Assembly: GCA_004835665.1 (NCBI GenBank)
Contig: RBKR01000024.1
Coordinates: 1-64,000, forward strand
Origin: Phoma sp. XZ068
Taxonomy: Eukaryota; Ascomycota; Dothideomycetes; Pleosporales; Didymellaceae
Reading direction: 5' to 3'
Length of the DNA stretch: 64,000 nt
In this document: one piece after another, positions 19,901 to 30,586 of the stretch
Layout: each line of letters starts with the position of its first letter
Numbering within the stretch: the stretch's first letter is position 1
Translations under genes and position numbers: made by a program
The notes under the pieces: generated by a model
What the model saw: only the letters and a program-made list of their open reading frames with translations
Told to the model about the DNA's origin: nothing
Database searches by the model: none

Positions 19901-21462
19901 GAAGAGCATGGTCAAGGTCATGCTAGGGTCGTTTTTGAGCATGACCCAACTACGCCATAATGTCAGGGATACCTGCTCCACATAGGAAAGTGTGAAGGGA
20001 GATTCTGGGCGTTGTGACTTGGACTGATCGATGCGCCGGGAGGCCAGGAATGTATTGTAGTCCTCGCCATGGAACGGATGATCCTCAAGATACTTCTCGA
20101 TATCACGGTTTAGGAGGGCGCGGTGCTGGCTTCTTTTCCAAGCCTCAGCGAATTCGTCAGGGCTGCGCGGTGTCTGGCCTTGGTAATCGGGGTGGATCAC
20201 ACGTTCCTGATGACTAGTCATGGAAGTCAGGAAATCAGCAGTAGTCTGTCGGTCAGGACAAACGAATCCAAGGCCCTCAAAATAGGCCTGCGCTTCGCTT
20301 GCCTTGCCGAAATAGATCTGTCGGCCTTCGTACAAGACGATGACTTTGTCGAATACCTATAGCGGGTTAGCTCTTGTATACAACTTTCGACATAGGCGAC
20401 ATAGTAGAAACATACATCGTAGGCGTCCTGAGATGCCTGGTAGATAGCGACACAGGCAGTAGAGCCGAGAATATCTGCTTGTGTCCTCAGGGTACGGCAG
20501 AACTCAAGCGCGTTGGCACTATCGAGGCCACGCGTACTGTTATCCCAACACTGCAACGGGGAATAACTCAGGGCCGCTTCAGAGATCGTGACACGCTTTC
20601 TCTCTCCACCACTGACGCCGCGAACAAAATCGTCACCAACTCGAGTGTTCTTGGTGTGCAAAATGCCAAACATTGCCATAGTTACATCGCGAAGGTGCTC
20701 GGCATACTCGCGACGAGAGACGCCGCTAGGGATACTTTTTGGGCAGCGGGCTCGTGCCGCAAAGTAGAGTGTGTCGCCTACTGTTAGTTGAGGGAAGTGA
20801 GCGTCGACTTCGGCAGTATAGATTGCTTCGCCACGGAAAGCAGTGCGCATTTGATCGGGATGAATTCCTTGGTAGTTGATCGTGGCCTTGTCGCTGATAT
20901 AGAAACCATGTGTGTCTCCAGCAATGGTCCGTAAGAGCGTCGAGCAGCCGGAGCCAGGAGGGCCCAGAACCGCAAGCATCTCGCCACTATGTACAACTCC
21001 CTCAAGGTTGTGCAAAATGTCTATGCGCTGCTGCTTTTGGTGACCCGATAGCAGCCCTTTGAGGGCGGTGACGCCGTTGAGAAAGATGTTGCCAACGCTC
21101 TTCTGGAAGTCGGTGGAGGTACCGAAGCCATAGACGCTGAGGTCCCGAAAGGCGATGCCAGCCGTTCGTGGCGTCGTCCCACCAGCGACATCGTTGCGAA
21201 CATTATAGAAGGCCTTGGCCCATTTTTTTGCATTGAAGTCGGGGCCGTTGGGGTTAAGGGACCCTTCCACGGGGACAGGGAAGAGTGTACTTTGGTGTTG
21301 GGACCGAGTAGTATAGCGACGCGCTAGCTGGAGAATCTCGTCGTTCATGCGGGTTTCCTGGTTGTCACTGGGGTCTCTTAGGGTGATATTGTCCGTATTG
21401 GCGGTGGATGGCGTAGATTCTGATAAGGAAACCTCCTTCTCCCCGATGTTGAGAGTTTGCAT
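16925..21462 (-). pseudogene. PDR-type (ABCG) full-size ABC transporter, disrupted
   Basis: Order NBD1-TMD1-NBD2-TMD2, as in fungal pleiotropic drug resistance pumps of the plasma membrane. The start at 21462 (MQTLNIGEKE) fits the family. NBD1 has GPPGSGCST (about 167), VSGGERKRVTI and LQCWDNSTRGLDSA; NBD2 has GVSGAGKTT and LLLFLDEPTSGLD. These include the typical PDR asymmetry (Cys for Lys in Walker A of NBD1). Clean introns: 20357-20415, 18927-18978, 17918-17981, 17626-17683 and 17346-17395. Two defects: a one-base frame slip near 19835 between FYNLPADTSS and LVFFIVLTNAFSSIL, and near 19455 a junction from LAPASVILL directly to VPRGPGYESIE in another frame, which removes about 50 family residues including a TMD1 helix. 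Splice sites remain good, so the loss is recent. Confidence 0.85.
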
Positions 21463-21940
21463 GATAGGCCGACCAACTAAAATGATTGAAATGTATAGAC
21501 AAATGGAAACGACGCAATAATTGAAGATTAGGGAGGGGGCCCGGAGGGGATTATGAAAACGGTATGGTAATAGGCAGAAGAAAAAAAGAAGACTTAGGAC
21601 ATATATAGGGGGACATCCAAGAAGCGTGCAACCAACAAGGAAGAGAGCAAGGACATTATTTCCCCGAGACGTGCACCAGGGCTTCATCGAATTGCAACCG
21701 GGATTCCGGAAATCGATTTCGGAAATCTGGCAAGGCTGCAGTCTAGATTGGCGGGTGTTCGTTCCAAGGTACCGCCGAAAACGCTCAAGGGGCGCAGCAA
21801 AGGTAGAGGGCTTGGGAGCGGGGTCCGCGGACCCGCGGCGTCCGAGGCCCAGCAATAGGGCAGGTGCGTCTGCATTCTTGGTCTTCATGACTAAATACCT
21901 TGTTGTGCAGCCCATCACCTTGCAATGAAACATTTTATTT
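21463..21940. other. ABC gene 5' flank up to the Copia insertion
   Basis: About 480 bp upstream of the ABC start. The helicase-free sequence contains an open frame extending the ABC reading frame upstream, but its content does not resemble the family. The Copia 5' LTR begins directly at 21941, so the element sits in the promoter region of the transporter. Confidence 0.5.
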
Positions 21941-22105
21941 TGTTGACCTCACACGTGATCACGCGTTAACCCCGCGCTGCTGCCTATCGCTGCCTACTGT
22001 GACACGTCACCTATCCATCAGACTCACCAGTATATCTTACTAGCTAGATACCTTCATTAGCAAAAAACCCAGTCTCTCATCTTCTCCGCACCATCATCCT
22101 TAGAG
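21941..22105 (+). repeat. Copia 5' LTR (165 bp)
   Basis: Starts TGTTGACC and is matched by the 3' LTR over the same 165 bp with three differences (two in the CTGTGACACG/CTGTAACGCG segment, one C/T in CCTTCATTAG). It does not end in the canonical CA; the shared sequence ends CCTTAGAG. The exact 3' boundary may be 1-5 bp shorter because the primer-binding site overlaps it. Confidence 0.93.
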
Positions 22106-22116
22106 TTATAAGCCCG
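22105..22116 (+). promoter_or_regulatory. Copia primer-binding site (half-tRNA type)
   Basis: GTTATAAGCCC follows the 5' LTR directly. It resembles the complement of the initiator tRNA-Met anticodon arm (GGTTATGAGCCC), the internal half-tRNA primer used by Copia elements, with one G-to-A change. The tRNA match is from family knowledge, not a search. Confidence 0.6.
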
Positions 22117-22479
22117 GAATACGCTTCCAAGCAATTCAACAATCACTGCGTTCAACCCAGCACCTAAGCACTTTATTGTCGCTTAGAACCCAGCTACCAA
22201 CTGCTAGAGTCCTATACTCACAATCACCGTTTAGCCACAGCAATCATAAAGCAACCCTATTACGTCCACAAACGTACTATGCACCACTACCCATTAGAAG
22301 CAACTGACTTGCCTCTATCATATAGTTGTCAGAGTCCAGGAGCCCAATTGCCCTACATTCGTTCACAACCATAGCAACAAGTATAACCACAAACATATCA
22401 ACCACCACAGATTCTTCAGGTCTTATCATTAAGACGACGGTAATACTAGACAAACCATCTAACTAGTCCGACTAGCTCA

Positions 22480-23640
22480 TGCTCCACCGCGACAAGGCCG
22501 AGCAAAACAAAGTCTGGGAATATTACAATCCCAGCAAACCAAGAAAGGACCTAGGATCACAGCCCATGCGTCCACAACTAACAGATTACAAGGAAGACGC
22601 AACTAGACTGTCTTAGCTCAAGAAGCCTGAGCAGGAAGACTATCACAATACCCTTAAAACATTTACTTACAAATCTCCTCAGTAGGAAAAGAAGAATCGC
22701 GCGCTCAGGGCCCTTGCCTCTAAGATTCTAGCCACTATTACAAAACAGCATCTCTATCTCCTCAAAGACAAGACCACCACCTACAAACGTCTCACAACTT
22801 TAAAGCAGCAACTGTGCCCTAGTAACAGGACCCGTAAGAGGGAACTGCAGGCAAGGTACAGAGATCTGCTAAAAAGTATAAGAGGACGCGGCGTTAAGAA
22901 GTAGTTGGAGGAGTAGATCACTATCACCAACCAGTGCTCCGACCTCAGTATAGCGGAGGTGGCCGGTCTACGCACTTAGGAAGATTTCCTCATTACAATC
23001 AAGCCAATGCAGGATTCTTGGGCCACCAATCAGCTCAATAAGCTGTATAACGCCCACAAGAACAGCAGACCTCTACCGCAGGTCCAAGACCTCGTCACAA
23101 GCTTCCAACACTTCCATAAACAAGTAAATCCAGTAGCGTCTTCGCTGGGTACATTTACAGCCAACCTCCAGGCTGCTCAGCCAGCAGGAGAGAGCCGGGA
23201 AGCGCCCTTAAACCAAAGAAAACCACCAAAGTGCCTGTGCGGAGACAGCCACTAGTACAATAACTACATAACAATCCTTATAATCCTAGCTCCCAAACAA
23301 GCAACAAGGGGGTTTAGGATAGATCTAGCGAAGGAAGAACAAGTAAAGCAGGCCTTAAAAGATCAAGAGAAGAGAGAAAGAGTGCAGAAGATCTTATCAA
23401 AAGGATCTCAATCAGGTGCAGGAAAACGTAGAGTACGCACGAACACTGTCGCTACTTCTGTATCGGCACTATTCAGTATAGACGACGGGGAAGCCGTCTC
23501 AGGCATCCCAAGCACCTACGCCCTTCAGGCCGTCACGCTATCTGCAATAAACTTAGGGAATCCACCTGTTCCACACTTGATAAATCAATAGATTCTTAAC
23601 CCAGGATCGAATATCTATGTGTGCAACACCAAGGCATTTA
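22480..23640 (+). pseudogene. Copia gag/protease remnant
   Basis: A gag-like frame with stops at expected Trp sites (KK*LEE*ITI, RT*EDFLI). It includes a zinc-knuckle remnant (KCLCGDSH*YNN, where the stop replaces Trp) near 23229-23260 and a protease-like zone NQ*ILNPGSNIYVCN near 23590. The continuous coding text between stops shows that the frame was never shifted: the damage is by substitution only. Confidence 0.75.
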
Positions 23641-26600
23641 GTTAGAAGAGAGTCAGAGATGCCACTAATAGCGAGATCGTCTACGCTAGAGGACAGGCCA
23701 TGCGCGTCCAGGAGTAGGGTAAGGTGATCCTCGAGGCTAAGGGCGCTTCTGGATCTTTACCAGTGCGCCTAACTATAGTTGCCTACGTAGAGGGCTTCTT
23801 TGCTAACATTCTAGGATTGTTGTGTTGCCACTCCTAGAACATCCACTTTAACTCAGGCCGTGACTTGCTGTATCTCAGGACGCCACAAAATATATTTTGC
23901 CACCTCAAGTTCAACAAAGGACATTGGCTGATTGACGCCAACCCAGTAATTCGGCCCCAGCTCGATTCTTTGGCAGTCATGGCGGCACGATTCAGACCTT
24001 CGATGAACCCGCGCAGAGCATTAAGGATGAGTGCTGTAGATGCTCACCGACTCCTAGGTCATCCAGAGTCTAAGGCTGTCAGGCATCTACAAGACAATGT
24101 GTTAGGTCTCGAGCTCGCAGGGGAGGATAAATCGCCTACCTGGACGAACTGCCGAGTGTGCATCAAGACAAAGATGCACCAATTAATCTCTCGTCAACCA
24201 TCCTCAGATCCAGCGACGCGTCCCTTCTATCGTATTGGCATAGACCTCGTTCAGCTCTGTCCGCAAGGGACAGACTACTACAACAGGGACAAGTATAGTT
24301 TGCACGCAGTCTGCGAGTACTCCGAATAGCACGAGGCCATAACGCTAGCCACCAGGGCTCAGCACGTGCTCATTCCCACACTGAAAGCCCTCGTCGTTCG
24401 CATACAACGCCAGTTCGACTATTAGGTTGTCGTACTGCAAACAGACAACGACACCAGATATAGGAGGGACCTTTATAACGCCTGTCGTGTCACAGGGATT
24501 AAGGTGGAAGCTCACACGCCCGATACGCCTCAGCAGAACGGTCATACAGAGAAAGCTAGAGGTACGCTCATAAAGCATATAAGAGCTCTTCACCTAGATT
24601 CTAGTCTGCCAAAGAAGTTTGCGAATAAGCTATTCATCACAGGCGCTCATCTCCAGAACGTAACACCAATAGAGAAGCTCAGATACAAGACTAGCTTTAA
24701 GGCAATTCATAGTCAACAGCCATCAGTCGCGCACTTTGCACCTATTAGCTGCCGGGCATATATACATTGCAAAGATCTCAAGAAGGCAGACCAACTGCGT
24801 TCCCGAATCCAACTAGGATACCTTCTAGGGTATAACTCTACCAACATCTTCCAGATCTAGGTACCAGAGCTTGACCATGTCGTGCGTACGCGTGATGTCG
24901 TCTTCGGTCAGGCAATACTATACAAAGACAATCAAACTAGAAGAGAAGAGGACTAAGATCTTCATAAGGTTGTTCATCTTCTAGACGTCAAACAAGAGCT
25001 GATTGACGCGACCACAGAAGATCTAATAATGCCTCTTCCATACAATAACCCTAGTGTCCATAAGAGAGACCAGGAGGATGCCGATGCACAGTTTGAGCGA
25101 GGAGGAGCAAAGATAAACCTATATCCTACACCAGACCCTTCACTAGCAGGTGTCAGAACCAGTCAAGATACCTCAAGCAGCACCCTCACACCTGGAGAAG
25201 AGTCCGCGAACAAAAGAGCTCATCCACCTGCTTTTTCACAGTCAGCCACCCAAGGACTTTCAGCAACGGACCTACCTGGTTACGTCCCAGATCAACACTT
25301 CAACAATGCTCCTCGAGCATACCACCCTAGCGTTGGCGACACGCGCAACGTCATCCAAGGCAGAAGGGAGAGGCGCCCTGCACCGCGAGGAGATAGCATG
25401 ATAGCACCCTCAGCGCGACAGAGCCATAGAAGAGGGTCTAGCCAACCTCCTCCCTCAACTGCGGCAGCCTACTATGCGACGTTCGCTGCCGCGCTCACCG
25501 TATCTCCGCAAGTTCTGCGTGATCACCTCAAGGCAGGCAAGAAGCTCCACCGCGATCAACTTCCACTTCCACCAAAGCGGTACAAAGACCTAAAGACTCA
25601 CACGTTTAGGTTTGAATTCATCAAGGCATCAAAGGTCGAGTTCAACAATTGCTGGAAGAAAGACTGCTTCGCTCGCACAGAATTCAAGCCAGAGACAGCA
25701 GACAGTGAGATACTACCACTCATATAGGTGTTTACCTACAAACTCAACAAAGACAGGTACTTGACAAAGTTCAAGGCTCGATTGGTCGTTCAAGGAGACC
25801 TCGAAGCTGCCTTCATAGACCCTTACGCCGCGACGCTCGCCACAAAGCACTTCCGCACGCTAGTCGCCTTGGCAGCTGCTTTTAGCTTGGTAATGTTTCA
25901 GTATGACGTCAGCAACGCGTTCCTCAACACCAAAGTTTTTCGTCGCCTCTTCGTCTGGACGCCAGAAGGGTTCAAGAGTAAGCACAGCAAGATCCTGCTT
26001 CTCCTTCGCGCGCTATATAGGCTGCGCGAAGCACCCTTGCTATGGTACCAGGAATTCCGCAGCACACTGCGCCGACTTGGCCTTCAACCCGTTGACAACG
26101 CGCCGTGCGTTTAGACTAACAAGCACCTCATTGTGTTCTTCTACGTAGACAACATCGTCATCCTGGTGCACCCAAGCAATCTGCACGTACACCAACAGTT
26201 TAAAGAGGAGTTAATAAAAGTCTACAAGATCAGGAAACTCGGCCAGCTCAAGTAGTTTCTCAGCATACGCGTCGTCCAAGACTGGGACACGCATCGCATT
26301 TAGCTGCTCCAAGACTCGTTCATCAACAAGGTCGCTGCGAAGTTCAAGCTTCAGCCAACATGCAAGACCATATACCCAGACGTTCCGCTAAGGGAAAACT
26401 GGCTTCCAAAGTCCACCAAAGCACCCAATAAAGCTCGCACTAAGCTATACCAACAACTAGTTGGCTCTTTAGCATATCTCGCAGCGTTCACACGCCCAGA
26501 CATCGCTCGCGCTCACTCAGTGCTTGCCCGACACCTACAGAACCCAGGCCAGAAGCACCTCGCAGCTGCAACACATGTCTGGCGATATATCATTAGCACA

Positions 26601-27300
26601 CCAAATCTGGCCATTCATGCCGACGGACGCAAGATTGATTCAGGCACCTTTTACAGCGCGGACAAGAGCGCAGCTCCAGTGTTCTACGGCGCATCCAATG
26701 CTTCGTTCGCTAACGAACCAGATACGCTTCAAAGCTCCAAAGGCTACGTGTTCATGCTTGGCGGCATGCCGATCGACTAGCGAGCAACTGTTCAGCGCGC
26801 AGTCACTAAGTCTACTACTAAGGCAGAGACTGTGTCTCTCAGGCATGCAGCCACTAAGCTAAGAGCATAGGAATTCTTTTTTAATAGAATACGATTTGAC
26901 TCCGGACTTGTCCCAACGCTTTACTGCGACAATTAACAGACGGTTAGTGCCGTCCTCAAGCCACCTAACAGATACCAGACCCGTATAAAACATGTTAACA
27001 TACAGCGTCTTTGGGTTCGTCAGGAAGTTGAAGCCGGACAACTCGCCGTGCATTAGGTATCAACTAACAACATGCCCGCTAACAGATTCACAAAGATACT
27101 ACCTCAACAGAAGCACTTCAAATTTGTACAGCAGTTAGGTCTCAAGGACGTTACGTCCCAGTTACAGAAGGAGGATTACCGTACTAACAACAGACTCCCA
27201 GAAGATGTGTCTAAATAGTTTTAGCAGGTTGACAACAAGCTCTAGGAAGCTTAATCTCTTTACTGTTAGTTACACTTCGCTCATTATCTAGGAACAGCTT
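23640..27300 (+). pseudogene. Copia pol remnant: integrase, reverse transcriptase, RNase H
   Basis: GAG-pre-integrase HHCC segment (DAHRLLGHPE..., CRVCIKTKMH), integrase core with Asp (RIGIDLVQL), Asp (LQTDNDTRY) and Glu (GHTEKARG), then RT from about 25730. The RT active-site box at 26142-26153 reads YVDN, where Copia has YVDD: a GAC-to-AAC change that would abolish catalysis. RNase H motifs follow (CDN*QTV, KHVNIQRLWVRQEV). Stops fall at Trp positions in most cases (EYSE*HEAI, LPLI*VFTYKLN, LK*FLSIRV, PID*RATVQ). Relatives are the Ty1/Copia elements of filamentous ascomycetes. Confidence 0.88.
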
Positions 27301-27318
27301 TCCGCACACACTACACGC

Positions 27319-27328
27319 TGGGGGGGTG
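27319..27328 (+). promoter_or_regulatory. Copia polypurine tract
   Basis: A purine-rich run (CTGGGGGGGTG) directly precedes the 3' LTR at 27329, the position of the plus-strand primer in LTR retrotransposons. Confidence 0.75.
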
Positions 27329-27493
27329 TGTTGACCTCACACGTGATCACGCGTTAACCCCGCGCTGCTGCCTATCGCTGCCTACTGTAACGCGTCACCT
27401 ATCCATCAGACTCACCAGTATATCTTACTAGCTAGATACCTTTATTAGCAAAAAACCCAGTCTCTCATCTTCTCCGCACCATCATCCTTAGAG
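27329..27493 (+). repeat. Copia 3' LTR (165 bp)
   Basis: Direct repeat of 21941-22105 with three substitutions by eye. The near-identity indicates a young insertion or homogenised LTRs, in contrast with the heavily mutated interior. Confidence 0.93.
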
Positions 27494-27496
27494 CAG

Positions 27497-28140
27497 AGTA
27501 TAAAGAATCCGTTACAATTACAGCCCTTCAAGAACTCTAGCCAACTAGTTCTCTTAAACCAACCAGTTCTGTCGGTCTTTGCAGCATCTTCCATTACTTG
27601 TAGTTCTTTATTAATCTCAGATCGCAATTGTGTCTATTCTTTGAGTTTTTAAGTAGCTACCATGTTTAGATCCAAACTTTCCCTATTTTCTTTGTTATCC
27701 AATTAAACAATAAAATATTTCAGCAACCCCCCCGCGCGGAAAAAGCTCTATACTTTTACATCTTCAAAAAATTCACTCTTTCTGCCTCTCCATGTCTGTC
27801 CATAATCGTTTTTGCAATAAGTACGTATCCTGTTGCTGTTTATAGTAATATAATCGCACGCCCTGCACTTAAACCCATCTAACAGCAGACCCAGCTCTTC
27901 TACAACATCTGCCGGCTGCTCGGGCAGCTTAATTGCATCAGGGGAAGTCTGCAAAAACCGTAAAAAGTACTTAATAATGACTTTTTGCAGTGCAATAGGG
28001 GTTTTGTGCTAATCTCGCAGATGCGTGTTAAGATTAACCACTGCTGTGTAGTAATCCTTGCACACAATTACCCCAAATTCTTCCAGAAAGCAGATCCTAT
28101 CCCTGAAATCATCTTCTGTTAGCTGAACGTGCGGGCGACG
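27497..28140 (-). pseudogene. OrsD/PF12013-domain gene relic
   Basis: The minus strand carries pieces of an OrsD-type N-terminus in order: CKDYYTAVVNLNTHLRD*HK (stop at an expected Gln/Trp site), IKLPEQPADVVEELGLLLDG, FKCRACDYITINSNRIRTYC with finger cysteines, and further on TGWFKRTSWLEFLKG. These are typical of fungal OrsD-domain or OrsD-RecQ proteins, but of a different subfamily from the intact TLH here. It is truncated at 27494 by the Copia LTR, and no downstream part survives on the other side of the element. Confidence 0.7.
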
Positions 28141-28217
28141 TCAGTTAAGTGTGTTATTAGTGTTTTTAGTCTGTTGCGCACCCAACGTTCGGCTGTCCCA
28201 AACCCCTAATTCCATCG

Positions 28218-28245
28218 TAACCCTAACCCTACTTTTAACCCTAAC
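28218..28245. repeat. Interstitial telomeric sequence
   Basis: TAACCCTAACCCTACTTTTAACCCTAAC: three intact and one broken CCCTAA unit, same orientation as the terminal telomere. It lies 330 bp beyond the truncated 3' end of the second helicase copy, on the side where that gene's telomere would have been. Confidence 0.85.
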
Positions 28246-28575
28246 TTGAAGAAAAGTTCCCACACGAGTCTGAAACACTAGGGCCAAGCGATTTAGATAT
28301 GCGCGAGTAAGTTTTGTATGAGACGAATGATAATATTATGTGTTGTTGTGAGCACATCGGGCCTGACAAAATTTACTCATTCCACTTGATATTATAATCG
28401 GATCAGTAAACAACCCTAGCGCTAAGCTACTTTTAGCGCATATCGGGCCGGATAAAGCACCTTATATTGGGTAGGTCACCTAGTCGCGAGCAGATGTGCT
28501 GAAGGGTGGTGCAAGAAGTTTGGAGGCGGATGCGATGGTTTTCCTGGGGATAGTCTGAGCGCAAATTAGAATTTC

Positions 28576-30045
28576 CTAAAAGGGTTTAGTTTCGTAATAG
28601 GGGCTCTTACGACACGGAAAACCTGAGTAGGGTAGGCTCATCAACGCGATGCAAAACTCCAAACACGCCCGCTGAATGCTCGACAACTTGGTCAGCTCGA
28701 CGATGGCGTTGGGGGCTGTGTCTTGCACTGTCTCCATCTCGTCGATGCCCTCGTCGACGTCGTCCGCCATACCCTCTTCGCCGTCGTCTACGTCCATCTC
28801 TTCCCCTTCCTCCTCTTCCCCTTCCTCCTCTTCCCCTTCCTCCTCTTCCCCTTCCTCCTCTTCCCCTTCCTCCTCTTCCCCTTCCTCCTCTTCCCCTTCC
28901 TCCTCTTCCCCTTCCTCCTCTTCCCCTTCCTCCTCTTCCCCTTCCTCCTCTTCCCCTTCCTCCTCCTCCCCTCCTGCGACCCTCTTCGCCTCCTTGACAA
29001 ACGCCTCCCACGCGTCTCGCTGCCGGCGTGTGAACCAGTACAGGGGGCTCTTCCATGTGTGCTCGCGCTGGGTGCGTGCGAAAAACATCACTATCTGCTG
29101 CCACGGCCGCACGTGCTTCACGATCGACTGCTCGTCCATGTACAGCTGCAACAGCTGATACCGCGTCTGGTGCTTCTCCGTCCGGATGGCCTCCAACCGC
29201 ACAAACACGCCGATGCGGCGCACTACAGACGTCTGACTGAACCGCACCAACCCGTCCATTGCCTCCCACATCGCCGCCTCCACGGGCTCGGCCTGCTGCT
29301 CCTGCCTGGGATCGGGCTCTGCCACGGGCTCTTCAACGCACTCCAACAACTCCGCCCGCTCCATGCCGACCAAATACGGCAGCCACTGCGTCCGCTCCAA
29401 CCACGGGTTCACCTCATCACGCTCACCCGCCTGGATGGTGCTCTGCGCCCGCATCTCGACATTCGCCCACGCCTTGGCTATCTGTTCGCCGACCTGGGCC
29501 CATGCTGCATCGCTGTCGATGGGCACGACGTCTGGGCCACCGTCGCCGGGCTGGTGGACCTCGAAATACTGCGAACCCTGGCCCTGGACCAACAACCGCT
29601 GGCAACGCACCTTCTTAATGTGCTTGTTGATGCGCTCTTGTATGCTCTTCTGCTGCACTCGGGTTGGGTGTCCGCCCTTCCCTGCTGCCGACCAGCTGTG
29701 GACGTCTCGCCAATGCTTCCTTATACCCTCTGGCTTTCTGAATATCCGGCGGCAATGGTCGGGGTCAACCTGACACATCAATCCGTCCTCGTACACAGGC
29801 AACTGATGGATGGGCTCAATAACCTGACTGGGCACCTCTAGCTCACTGGCATACTGGATCAAACCGGTCCAGTTGCCTACTTCCTCTGCTATGGCTTTGG
29901 CTTGCTTCCGCTTGGCCGGATGGGCGCGCTGCACATGGCTCTTAACATGGCTGGGCAAAACGCCATGTCGGCATTCTCTGCACACGGCCAACGCGTACTC
30001 GGCTACATGCTCAAAATGCTCGCTTGCGATGCTGCTCTTTGCCAC
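28576..30045 (-). pseudogene. Second TLH copy, truncated to N-terminal OrsD half (open for 489 codons)
   Basis: Begins MAKSSIASEHFEHVAEYALA and follows the intact TLH closely: Cys-His fingers (CRECRHG, LMCQVDPDHCRRI), the segment AIRTEKHQTRYQLLQ, and FARTQREHTWKSPLYWFT. Homology stops at RACLEFCIALM near 28640, after which about 20 unrelated residues lead to a stop at 28576. The whole motor, zinc and C-terminal regions are absent. The frame is free of stops and frameshifts although it is divergent from the intact copy and contains an in-frame 11-copy minisatellite. It may therefore be a non-functional 5' fragment or a still-expressed OrsD-only protein; the sequence cannot decide. The start lacks a neighbouring copy of the 597-aa partner gene. 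Confidence 0.8.
28801..28965. repeat. 15-bp in-frame minisatellite (11 copies)
   Basis: Eleven perfect copies of TTCCCCTTCCTCCTC encode a GEEEE repeat on the minus strand inside the truncated helicase copy. The intact TLH has only an acidic stretch without tandem repeats at the equivalent place (DEDQNEDGEDEEDEMM). Perfect identity implies recent expansion, and the 15-bp unit never disrupts the frame. Confidence 0.95.
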
Positions 30046-30586
30046 GGTGTAAACAACGACTGCAACAATTTGACCACACGCGATGGGCGGAAAATGATTT
30101 TTACAAGTTCACGGCGTTCTACTGGGGACTCACACTATGTATTGCGCTGTTGACGCGTCCCTCTACCTGTAGCTGTGTGCATATTTGCTTTTAACAATGG
30201 CTGGTCGTTATCTCGGAACGCCTCCGAACCTGGCTGTCTGGGGTATCGCGACGTCACGAACCTTACCCCAACCACGAACACGAAACCCTAACACCATCAG
30301 CTCTATTAGTTGTGGGCCTGCAAATTGGTGTCAACGTGCGGACTGACTTCAAGGTGCTGGACCAGTTAGGTTCCCGCGGTCTAATTACTCTAAAATTTTT
30401 AGGGGCTAATCAGCGCGTCTTCTAGGGTGAGCCCCCCGTGACAGATTGAACTCGTTCAAATGTGTATATTGCAGCACCACCGCATCTGGGGTCAGGGCTG
30501 ATCCCAAGTAGGGCCCATCTCTAGTGTTCCTAAGTACTATATGCTTGTATATATTCTATACTAGTTCTATTGTCAGTCAGCTTGAG
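30046..30586. other. Spacer between two helicase fragments
   Basis: About 540 bp with no gene. One telomere-like scrap (AAACCCTAACACC near 30282) is present. There is no trace of the 597-aa partner gene that lies upstream of the intact TLH. Confidence 0.5.

Larger units (their letters stand above)
21941..27493 (+). mobile_element. Ty1/Copia-type LTR retrotransposon, mutated
   Basis: A complete-looking 5.55-kb element: 5' LTR, primer-binding site, gag, protease/integrase/RT/RNase H order typical of Copia, polypurine tract and 3' LTR. The interior contains more than 20 in-frame stops, nearly all TAG at Trp positions, so it is not autonomous. No target-site duplication could be seen: the 5 bp before 21941 and after 27493 do not match. 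Coding-strand CA dinucleotides remain abundant while TG is scarce. The right end abuts an OrsD relic truncated at the LTR, which suggests insertion with loss of flanking sequence. Confidence 0.92.

Noticed and set aside
22480..27300. TAG read as Trp (codon reassignment or amber suppression)
   Set aside because: The same elements keep some TGG Trp codons, TAA and TGA also occur at Trp sites, and intact host genes in the window use TGG normally.
21941..27493. Deamination of minus-strand cDNA (APOBEC-like hypermutation) as the cause of G-to-A changes
   Set aside because: The same coding-strand pattern is seen in the Fot1 DNA transposon and the GIY-YIG-like gene, which have no cDNA stage, and fungi are not known to have such enzymes.
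28801..28965. CRISPR-like array of short identical repeats
   Set aside because: Units are contiguous without spacers, and the sequence is in-frame coding; the host is eukaryotic.
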